This document shows positions 34,096 to 42,408 of a stretch of 64,000 nucleotides of DNA, one piece after another. The notes beneath the pieces are model-generated. The model was not told the origin of the DNA and searched no databases. It was given only the letters and a program-made list of their open reading frames with translations. Position 1 is the stretch's first letter. Each line of letters opens with the position of its first letter. Source of the stretch: Ornithodoros turicata. Its lineage: Eukaryota > Arthropoda > Arachnida > Ixodida > Argasidae. Position numbers and translations under genes: made by a program. The stretch is taken from NCBI RefSeq assembly GCF_037126465.1, contig NC_088201.1, forward strand, positions 231,156,258 to 231,220,257, written 5' to 3'.

Positions 34096-34265
34096 CCTAT
34101 AGATCTGTTGAAAGCGGGAGGCGGAGTTTATCTTGTGTCAATTATGCACGGCACAGAATAAGCCCCGCCTCCCGTTTTCAACAAATCAGGGGCGAGAACG
34201 TTGTCATTCGGGATTATGGTTGGCTGTAGGAGCGTGCTATGTGGTGAAGTTCATTTCTGAGAGTG

Positions 34266-34476
34266 TATCATTCATCCTGCTTTTTAACAGGGATTTGCCA
34301 ATCGAATCCGCGAATCGTCCGATCCGGGATCCGAATCCCAGTGTCCAAAACGGCGAATCCAATCATTCGAATCCACCAATCACTTTTGTTCGTTTCCTTA
34401 TAGGGTGTTTCCGCATGACGTCAAGCGAACCCGTTTGGACTCCATGGTCGTGGTTACTTCTTCGGCGCAGCTGCCA
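34266..34476. other. Fragment with GAATCC-rich hAT-like words
   Basis: Words such as CGAATCCGCGAATCG and CCGAATCCC resemble the ends of the TAGAGGTGGGACGAATCC family (see 59691), but no terminus can be drawn. Confidence 0.35.
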
Positions 34477-34717
34477 CACTCTAAAAAAAAATGAACTTCA
34501 CCACATACCACGCTCCTAGCCAACCATCACCCCGAATGACAACGTTCTCGCTCTAGATTTGTTGAAAACGGGAGGAGGAGCCTATTTTGTGCCGTGCATA
34601 ATGGTCACAAAATAGGCTCCTCCTCCCGTTTTCAACAAATCAGGGGCGAGAACGTTGTCATTCGGGATGATGGTTGGCTAGGAGCGTGCTATGTGGTGAA
34701 GTTCATTTCGAAGAGTG
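34477..34717. mobile_element. Palindromic CACTCTTAAA MITE, subfamily A, young copy
   Basis: Complete, with CA on both flanks. It differs from the copy at 28786-29023 at only about five positions, including an A-run length change at the left end. Confidence 0.9.
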
Positions 34718-35055
34718 CAGGCTTATCCAGCATTTGCTCGAAAACTAAGCCTTTGAATAGTGTTTTGAAATCTGGACGCGTCCGTATACCCTTCTTTTAT
34801 CCCAAAGGCGCTTCGTCATTGTCGTTCTCACATTTTCTTTTATGAAAACTATGGTTGTCGCATCAAAAAATAGCGCAGTTTGTCATCTTGCCGCAATGCC
34901 GCTAGCACGAAAAGTAACCATCACTGGGAGGAGCTTGCCACGTCACTATCACGTCACAATGTGACGTAGGTGAAAGCTCCCCATAGGATTGGCGCCTCTC
35001 GGGAGTCAGCGGAAAGCCCGATTGGCCTAAAAGTTCCCGATCACCTCCCCCCCCC
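34718..35055. other. No gene recognised
   Basis: Anonymous DNA ending in a C homopolymer (35046-35061) at the SINE border. Confidence 0.45.
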
Positions 35056-35222
35056 CCCCCCGGACCACCCTCGGTAACTCAGTCGGTAACGTGCTGGCTC
35101 GCTGAGCTCGAGGTCGCGTGTTCGATCCCGGCCTAGGGCGGTAGCAATGTGGGTGAGGCAAACGTTGCTTCCAGCAACCGTGCGTCGGAGATTTCCGGCG
35201 CACGTCAAAAGAACCCCAGGTC
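35056..35222 (+). mobile_element. tRNA-derived SINE, family C
   Basis: The A box (GTAACTCAGTCGGTAACGTG) and B box (GTGTTCGATCCCGG) are clear, and a body unlike family A follows (AATGTGGGTGAGGCAAACGT onwards to CCCCAGGT). There is no obvious poly(A). The only copy seen in the window; a MITE abuts its 3' side. Confidence 0.75.
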
Positions 35223-35224
35223 CA

Positions 35225-35464
35225 CACTCTTAAAAATGAACTTCACCACATAGCACGCTCTTAGGAAACCATCGTCCCGAATGACAGCGTTCTCGCCCCT
35301 GATTTGATGAAAGCGGGAGGCGGAGCCTATATTCTGTGCCGTGCATAATGAGCAAAAAATAGGCTCCGCCTCCCATTTTCAACAGATCTAATCCGAGAAC
35401 GTTGTCATTCGGGACGATGGTTGGCTAAGAGCGTGCTATGTGGTGAAGTTCATTTTTAAGAGTG
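35225..35464. mobile_element. Palindromic CACTCTTAAA MITE, subfamily A
   Basis: Complete copy with GGAGGCGGAGCC arms; the flanks are CA on the left and TG on the right. It lies 2 bp from the end of the SINE. Confidence 0.85.
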
Positions 35465-35689
35465 TGCGACATGTCGCCGGACTGCGCAGACAAACCGTAC
35501 GTGTAAGATCACGGTACCATTACCATTATTATTACACCCTCCATGAGCAGTAATGTCAGTAGGACACTTCAGCACATCGGGCATCATAGCTAGTAAGCAA
35601 ACGCAGTAGGCTATACCCTGAACGTGTGTGAGAAAGCTGGAGTTTTTGAAAAAGAATCGGCATCAATTTAAAACTTTCAGCTCTGTTTT
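35465..35689. other. No gene recognised
   Basis: Short anonymous stretch. Confidence 0.4.
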
Positions 35690-36287
35690 CTTGTTTGTTT
35701 GTTGACATTAATCTGGACTGAAAGCGTCAATGCGTTACCCATATTTAATTCTTTTATGCGTACGAACGAATGAATGGATCTGTACCGCATTTGGACACTA
35801 AGCATGGTAGACACAAAAACACAAAAGACTTGGGGCAGGCTGGAACTCTTATATTACATGTTTAAAACATGGTTTTGCTTTAGATTGTTCCTTAGTTGTA
35901 TAGAAAGAATACAGACTCCAAAAGTTTGTGTATTTCTTCAAGTTGATGAACAACGTGTTAAATAATGATGGCAATTGAGGTTCTGGAACACAAAGAAAGG
36001 ACAAATCTTAAAGAAAGGTTAATTAAATTGCATCATAATAAGAGTCATATTAAAGAGTAATATAAGAATCATATATAAGAGTCATATTTAAGAAGTGTAT
36101 GGGTACGTTTTCTCCTGAAAGTAAACTACTCTTTGATTTTCTTTATTTCTTTATTTATTTTTTTGCATTGCACACCGACATCAAATTTTACCGAAACACC
36201 CTTTTTTAAAGGAAGGATTCGAAAGATTCGTTTGGTTCGCAGAAGCTTCCTCGGATTCGGATTTGAAAAATTATGTATTCGTTGAAA
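35690..36287 (+). mobile_element. hAT-like element of the TAGAGGTGGGACGAAT family, first part
   Basis: Similar, on the opposite strand, to the copies at 38225-38590 and 59691-60020 (shared GTGTATTTCTTCAAGTTGATGAACAACGTGTT-like block, cited in outline). The 3' end GGATTCGGATTTGAAAAATT breaks off at a SINE. The next ~185 bp of the family reappear after the SINE block at 36888-37072. Confidence 0.6.
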
Positions 36288-36290
36288 GAT

Positions 36291-36527
36291 GAAAGTCACT
36301 GAAAAGGTTAGCCAGCTGTAGGGATCGAACCCACATCTTCGGGATTGCCGGTCCAGGGCTCTACCAATTGAGCTAAGCTAACACTCCTCTCCAGCGACTT
36401 TCGGGGTGCGTCATCTGAAGGGACGACAAACCAGCCACTCACTCTCACTCACCCTCCTTTCACTCTTACATTTTTTGCTCACTCATACACACATTCATAC
36501 GACGGAAATCGACGCAAGCGGCACCTG
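36291..36527 (-). mobile_element. Thr-tRNA-like SINE with hairpin ends
   Basis: Full-length relative of the copy at 20741. The tRNA-like unit has an intact A box and B box and an anticodon loop CCGGCAA (one change from CCGGTAA). The pairing GAAAGTCGCTGGAGAGG... / ...CCTTTTCAGTGACTTTC extends its acceptor stem. Confidence 0.8.
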
Positions 36528-36536
36528 TTGAACAAG

Positions 36537-36885
36537 AGAGAAACTGATGTTCTGAGGCTGGAACAACATAGAAGGGACAGATACAAACAAGCCTCAAATT
36601 GCCTGAGATATCAACGATGAAAGATGAAAGTGACTGAAAAGGTTAGCCAGCTGTAGGGATCGAACCCACATCTTCTGGATTACCGTGATTGGAGAGGCGT
36701 GTTAGCTTAGCTCAATTGGTAGAGCCCTGGACCGGTAATCCCGAAGATGTGGGTTCGATCCCTACAGCTGGCTAACCTTTTCAGTGACTTTCATCTTTCA
36801 TCGTTGATTTCTCAGGCAATTTGAGGCTTGTTTGTATCTGTCCCTTCTATGTTGTTCCAGCCTCAGAACATCAGTTTCTCTCTTA
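36537..36885. mobile_element. Palindromic element carrying a Thr-tRNA-like cloverleaf
   Basis: Arms of about 160 bp from GAAACTGATGTTCTGAGGCT inward are reverse complements. Their inner ends are one complete and one partial tRNA-like unit in opposite orientation. The outer arm also occurs, truncated, at 14206. It resembles a head-to-head dimer of the hairpin SINE inside a larger fold-back. Confidence 0.75.
36704..36776 (+). tRNA. tRNA-Thr(GGU)-like unit inside the repeat, probably not a working tRNA gene
   Basis: The 73-nt unit folds as a cloverleaf: GTTAGCT acceptor with AGCTGGC (two G-T pairs), GCTC/GAGC D stem, anticodon stem CTGGA/TCCCG with one mismatch, loop CCGGTAA, and GTGGG/CCTAC T stem. 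The anticodon reads GGU (Thr). It lies within a repeat family with several copies, so it is most likely the tRNA-derived promoter of a SINE. The anticodon-stem mismatch here supports that. The start may be off by one or two bases. Confidence 0.5.
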
Positions 36886-36887
36886 CT

Positions 36888-37072
36888 CTTTGATTTTCTT
36901 TCTTTCTTTCTTTATTTATTTTTTTGCATTGCACAACGACATCAAATTTTGCCGAAACACATTTTTACCGAAACCCCCTTTTTTTAAAGGAAGGATTCGA
37001 AAGATTCGTTTGGTTCGCAGTAGCTTCCTCGGATTCGGATTTGAAAAATTATGTATTCGTCCCATCTCTACT
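36888..37072 (+). mobile_element. hAT-like element, repeated terminal part
   Basis: It repeats the stretch at about 36119-36287 (CTCTTTGATTTTCTTT to ATTATGTATTCGT) with few changes. It then continues to the element's true end, CGTCCCATCTCTA, the reverse complement of TAGAGATGGGACG. The two direct copies bracket the SINE block. Confidence 0.65.
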
Positions 37073-37549
37073 TTTTTTAAAACATCCATCCACCGAGTTA
37101 AGTTTCCAACCAAACGGAAAAAAAAAACGGCAGCAAATCTCGTGTCGCTCCTCGTCGTCATTGCTGTCATCCCTATGCAATCCGGAAAATTTCGTCTGCA
37201 TGCAGATTTCTTGTGGGACGACGCGCAGTCCCGTTCCCGAATCCCCAAGAGGATCTCCCGACCGGTCGATGCGGATTCAACGTCATCCCTTCTCTCCCTC
37301 CTTTTTTTTTTCTTCCTGTCTCCCTGGGTGTCTCTCTCCCTTTCCCTGTGATCCTTCGTGGAAGAGAAGGGATATCCCCAAGGGTGTCTCCCCGTGGTCC
37401 CTCAGGTGACTGTGGCTGTACCGGCTCGGCAGAAACATGGCCGCCCCGACGGTGCTGCAGCGACGTTCATGGCGATGGGGATGCTACAGAGCAGCGAGGA
37501 CACGGGAAGGACGTCATTATGGAAATATTGCTTTTTTTTGCGTGTTTAA
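37073..37549. other. No gene recognised
   Basis: Pyrimidine-rich DNA in the middle (37285-37350) creates Ser/Pro/Leu-rich frames. No conserved domain was seen. Confidence 0.5.
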
Positions 37550-38224
37550 TTAGTCGGTAGAGTTACTTTTCAGTATACTTGTGGTTGGAGTACATTTGAG
37601 CAGTGTTGTTTATGGTGATTGGGGCGCTGTACGGGAGCATCGAAATAGACAAGCGGAATGATTTTGTTTTGACAATAAGTATTACAAATAAAAAAGTGAC
37701 AACAACAAATGACGATTATTACGTTTTGACTAGAATGATCTAACAACGAAAATGGCGTCTATATCGACATATTACGCTCACTTAGTCGACAACAACAACA
37801 ATAAATGATGACGATGAAATAGGGTGGGGTGGGTGGGTGGGGTACTTAGTCGAAAGAGTTGCTTCCGAGTATTAGTAATTGGGTTCGAATACTTTTGAGC
37901 GGTGCGGTTTATGGTGATTAGGATGCTGCACGTGAGCATCGAAATAAACGAGCGGAATAAATTACTTTTTGATAATAAGCATTACAAATGAAAAACTGAC
38001 AACAACAAATGACGATTGTTACATTTTGATCAGAATGGTCTAACAACGAAAATGGCGTCTATATCGCCATATTAGTCTTACTTAGTCGAAAGAGTTGCTT
38101 CCGAGTATTATAAATTGAGTTTGAGTACTTTTGAGCAGTGTTGTTTATGGTGATTGGGGCTCTGTACGGGAGCATCGAAATGGACAAGCGGAATTATTAT
38201 TTTTGACAATAATGGACAATAATA

Positions 38225-38590
38225 TTTTTGATAATTTTTGACCGAATCCGAATTCGAGGAAGGTTCTCCGAATCCACGAATCTTACGAATCTTTGGAATC
38301 CTTTCTTAAAGCAGGGTTTAAAGAGCCAGGGGAAAAACGCTTCTACTGAAACGTGTTTCGGCAAAATTTGATGTCGTTGTGTAATGGAAAACAAATCAAA
38401 TATTACTTCACTTTCAGGAGAAAACGTACCCATATACTTCTTTAATGCAATTGATTTAACACGTTGTTCATCGACTATAGGAAATACACAAACTTCTGGA
38501 GTCGGTATTCTTTCCATAAAACCAAAAAACAATCGAAAGCAAAACCAAGTTTTAAATTTGTAATATAAGAGTTCCTGCCTGAACGCTGAA
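38225..38590 (-). mobile_element. hAT-like TAGAGGTGGGACGAAT family fragment inside the tandem array
   Basis: It starts near TTTTTGACCGAATCCGAATT and ends near AGTTCCTGCCTGAACGCT, matching the family at 35690 and 59691 in inverted orientation. Array sequence resumes directly afterwards (AATAAAAAAGTGACAACAAC). The termini are eroded. Confidence 0.6.
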
Positions 38591-38677
38591 ATAAAAAAGT
38601 GACAACAACAAATGACTATTCTTACATTTTGAACAGAATAATCTAGCAACAAAAATAGCGTCTATATCGACATACTA

Positions 38678-38926
38678 CACTCTTAAAAATGAACTTCACC
38701 TCATAGCACGCTCCTAGCCAACCATCATCTCGAATGATATCGTTATCTGATCTGATTCGTTGAAAACAGGAGGCGTACGCCTTTTTCGTGACAATTATGA
38801 ACAGCATAAGTGTCACAAAAAAGGCGTACGCCTCCCGTTTTCAACAAATCAGGGCAGATAACGATATCATTCGATATAATGGTTGGCTAGGAGCGTGCTA
38901 TGCGGTGAAACTCATTTTTAAGAGTG
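38678..38926. mobile_element. Palindromic CACTCTTAAA MITE, subfamily B, inside the tandem array
   Basis: Complete copy with TA on both sides, inserted near the end of the third array unit. Confidence 0.9.
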
Positions 38927-39140
38927 TAGGCTTACTTAGTCGAAAGAGTTGCTTCCCGAGTATTATAACTTCAGTTTGAGTACTTTTGAGCAGTGTTGTT
39001 TGTGATGATTGGTATGCTGTACGCGGAAGCATCGAAATAGACAAGCGGAATTATTGCTTTTTTAACGATAATTAACAGAAATGAAACAAACACAAAGGAT
39101 AACTGCAGCTGACAATTATTGCAATTTGACCAGAATCATC

Positions 39141-39810
39141 AATTTGAATTGTTTTAATGATTGTTTTAATCGCTGATTTATGTGCGCATAATGCTGCCGC
39201 TCCACCAGTGGCATCGTCAAACTAAGGCCTTTTGTCGTTGGTTCCTCAAATTCACCGATGAATTAAATAAATGAAATAGACTAGTCGAATAAATTACAAG
39301 TAATTTTGGGTTTGGGCGTTTAGACCACTTTCTGTATCTGACGGTAACGATAACGGTGAAATGAACATACGACAATTGTTTTCAAGAATTACTCTCAACT
39401 ATATTAGTAGTTTCGTTTGAATGCGAGGTTGAATCCTTATCACCTGTTTCTTTTGCGGCGCAAGAAATGCTGTACGGGAGTGATGAGATAGACACGTGAA
39501 CAGTTTGTCTCGAATTAGCCGTCGTACTTGCTTTCTGATTTAACAAAGTGCCTGATTTCTTCGCAAACTCGACCAAGACGTCTAACGCATGTTGACCGAC
39601 CACAGCAAAAAAAAAAAAAAAAAAAAACAGCAGGAAGTTCCCCAGACTACAGGTGTGGGAACCGGGAGATATATTAAAGGTTAGCCAGGCAAATAGCCGG
39701 CTGGTTGTTAATAATATAAATAATAATAATAATAAAATAATAAAAACAGACAAGGACCACAACAACGTGACAGTGACACACAGGCATTTTTCATTAATGA
39801 ACTAGCACTG
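39141..39810. other. No gene recognised
   Basis: Contains an A homopolymer (39606-39627) and a (TAA)n stretch (39712-39740). The latter, preceded by GCCAGGCAAATAGCCGGCTG, may be the tail of a small LINE fragment. No coding feature was seen. Confidence 0.5.
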
Positions 39811-40047
39811 CACTCTTAAAAATGAACTTCACCACATAGCACGCTCCTAGCCAACCATCATCCCGAATGACAACGTTCTCGCCCCTGATTTGTTGAAAAC
39901 GGGAGGAGGAGCCTATTTTGTGCCATTATGCACGGCACAAAATAGGCTCCTCCTCCCGTTTTCAACAAACCTAGCGCGAGAACGTTGTCATTCGGCATGA
40001 TGGTTGGCTAGGAGCGTGCTATGTGGTGAAGTTCATTTTTAAGAGTG
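39811..40047. mobile_element. Palindromic CACTCTTAAA MITE, subfamily A
   Basis: A nearly perfect palindrome with GGAGGAGGAGCC arms and the short loop CATTATGCACGG. TG flanks both ends. Confidence 0.92.
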
Positions 40048-40623
40048 TGGGAATAGGGAGCGAGAGAAGAGGCGGCAGGTGCTAGACTTCCAACTAAAAG
40101 AATTTGGCATTATTGGCAAAAAATTATTGGCAGCATAGTACTGTCTAATAAATATCACACTTACACAGCGTACAATACTTACAACACGTCACTTACAGTA
40201 CTTACAATACGTCATCCACGTGCAGATAATCCACAGGCCAATCAGGCATCCTCCGCCTTGTGACACGTGCTCAAGAATTTTGCCTCATTATCAAACAAAA
40301 CTGACAGAAGCATACGTATACTGTGGCTCGTTTTTTTCTTATTTCAAATTTTTTCAAATTATTTTGGGTTATTTATTTATTTGATTGGTCTGTGGATGAG
40401 GCGCATGTGAACGACGTTGTATAATGAGTGATATTTAATACACAATATGTTGCCAAGAAAGTGCTTTGTTGAAAGTCTAACACCCATCCTGTCTTCTCTT
40501 CCTGTTCCTGTTCCACAAACCATACAAACCATACCATTGGCACCATTGTTTTCCATGGTTACCATACCAGTACCAGTTCATCATGCACGATCGTCACCAA
40601 CACGCCCGGATTTTTTTTACCTG
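40048..40623. other. No gene recognised
   Basis: AT-rich anonymous DNA. Confidence 0.5.
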
Positions 40624-40872
40624 CACTCTTAAAAATGAACTTCGCCGCATAGCACGCTCTTAGCCAGCCATCATGTCGAATGATATTGTCATCTTCCCTG
40701 ATTTGCTGAAAACAGGAGGCGTACGCCTTTTTTGTGACAATTATGGACAGCATTAGTGTCACAAAAATGGCGTACGCCTCCCGTTTTCAACAAATCAGGG
40801 AAGATGACAATATCATTCGAAATGATGGTTGGCTAGGAGCGTGCTATGAGGTGAAGTTCATTTTTAAGAGTG
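40624..40872. mobile_element. Palindromic CACTCTTAAA MITE, subfamily B
   Basis: Complete copy with TG on both flanks. Only 15 bp separate it from the next copy. Confidence 0.92.
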
Positions 40873-40887
40873 TGGATGTCACAGGCA

Positions 40888-41125
40888 CACTCTTAAAAAT
40901 GAACTTCACCACATAGCACGCTCCTAGCCAACCATCACCCCGAATGACAACGTTCTCGCCCTAGATTTGTTGAAAACGGGAGGAGGAGCCTATTCTCTGT
41001 CGTCCATAATGAGCAAAAAATACGCTCCGCCTCCCGTTTTCAACAAATCAGGGGCGACAACGTTGTCATTCGGGATGGTGGTTGGCTAGGAGCGTGCTAT
41101 GTGGTGAAGTTCATTTTTAAGAGTG
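40888..41125. mobile_element. Palindromic CACTCTTAAA MITE, subfamily A
   Basis: Complete copy with CA on both flanks. The two adjacent copies belong to different subfamilies, so they are separate insertions and not a tandem duplication. Confidence 0.92.
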
Positions 41126-41351
41126 CAGTTTCAAGTCCTGAGGCTCGCAGAAAGCGAAGGAGAGCTGCGGGGACAGCCCACTGGTTGAAGTACAGGACGT
41201 GGCCAAGGAGAGTGCCCGGCGAAGACTGGTTACAGCCAATCTTGAGTAGACGCCATCTTTTTTTTTCCGTAACTCCACGTTAGCGCCGCGAGGCAACTGT
41301 AGCTATTAGCGGCGCACAGCAGGAAGGAGCGGGCGACAGGTGTTTAGTATA
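41126..41351. other. No gene recognised
   Basis: Anonymous DNA. Confidence 0.4.
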
Positions 41352-41501
41352 TGCGTCCTGGGCCAACTTCAGGGGAAACTGTGCCGACAATCGTTACGAA
41401 AAGCTGCCGGAAACCCGAGGGAAAGCCCCCCTGTATTAGACCCCACGTCACCTCACAGACACGATGTGGAAAACCGTCATCCTAACCAGTATGCCACGGG
41501 A
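41352..41501 (-). mobile_element. tRNA-derived SINE, degenerate
   Basis: Minus-strand landmarks are CCCGTGGCATACTGGTTAGG (A-box half) and GTCGGCACAGTTTCCCCTGA / GGCCCAGGACGCATA (body of family A). The B box is degraded and much of the body is missing. Confidence 0.5.
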
Positions 41502-42397
41502 TCGGGTATAGACGGCATCCGGGGGGGTGTTTCGGTGACGGAGGTGGCTGTTGACAACACCGCAGTTGGTGTGGAATGTCAGCTTCCGCGCCACAGACAG
41601 TGCAGTTTGAAGCGAAGGACGAGGAGGTATAGGGGAGTAAAGTTTCTTCCGTTGTTGCTGGAAGATGGTCCGTTGATGTAGCTCACAGATCGGAAATATT
41701 TCCGAGGGACGTCCGATAGGCGGTATTCTCGAACAATAACTGGGCTTTATTTACATAGTTATCTACATAACTATATGCAAGACAATACTATAGCGACTGA
41801 AGTCATGGGCCTTTCGCCTAGTCTTCATCAAGTCGTTGCGGCTTCCACACCCTCATTTTCGTGCGTCCTCCGCTTGAAAGGGTGACATTTGAGACACAAC
41901 CCCCCGCCTGCACACACCAATTCCGGTTCAAACGTCTCCAACTCATGGTTGGCCTAGTTTTAATTTAGATCGGACTAGGCACCTGCTAATTGTCCGCCAC
42001 TACTCGGTATTTATGGGTAACGGACCAAGCTGTCAACCCGTGCACCATGCAACTTTGGACAGTGAATCTTCCTTGGCCCACTCTACTGATTTATTGCCGG
42101 CGAGCATCTGGTCGCGAAGACCCCCCGAGGTGTCAAGTGTCCCCCGTCCAACGTGCCTTCCCCGTCTCTGTCGGGTGGCTATTCCACTTGGTTGGAAATG
42201 CACAATATTCGCGAGGTTTCCAAAAAGTACAACTCTTACGAGAGGCAACATTGAGTCGTAGGCGGTGGAGAAAGGATTCTTCTTTTACGACTACATAGCC
42301 CCAACAACACCGAGTATCCTCTGGATGTAGGAATAACGTCCTGACGGTTTCGGACGTCCGACGGATACTCTGAGGATATCCATCGGACGTACGAATT
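41502..42397. other. No gene recognised
   Basis: Anonymous DNA. The open frames at 41990-42298 overlap one another and have no domain. Confidence 0.5.
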
Positions 42398-42408
42398 AAT
42401 TAGGACAT
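42398..42408. repeat. Target site duplication of the LINE, left copy
   Basis: AATTAGGACAT occurs here and again at 46415-46425, directly bordering the LINE. The exact 11-bp match fixes both ends of the insertion. Confidence 0.85.

Larger units (their letters stand above)
33366..34265. mobile_element. Palindromic CACTCTTAAA MITE, subfamily A, split by a Penelope-like insertion
   Basis: The left part (33366-33447) and right part (34096-34265) together make one normal MITE with TA on both outer sides. The halves are separated by 648 bp. The duplicated CCTATAG (33441-33447 and 34096-34102) at the junctions is the target duplication of the inserted element. Confidence 0.85.
37550..39140. repeat. 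~236-bp tandem repeat, four units, with later insertions
   Basis: Units start at TTAGTCG: 37550, 37846, 38082 and 38936. Each carries GAGCATCGAAATAGACAAGC, TGACAACAACAAATGACGAT and AATGGCGTCTATATCG. The first pair is spaced 296 bp by an extra GGGTGGGTGGG/CAA stretch; the second is 236 bp. The third unit is interrupted by a hAT-like element and a palindromic MITE. A further weakly similar part lies near 39465-39505. Confidence 0.85.

Noticed and set aside
36704..36776. A genuine nuclear tRNA-Thr gene
   Set aside because: The cloverleaf is good but lies within a repeat family with several copies and has an anticodon-stem mismatch, so a SINE promoter is more likely. It is listed as tRNA-like.
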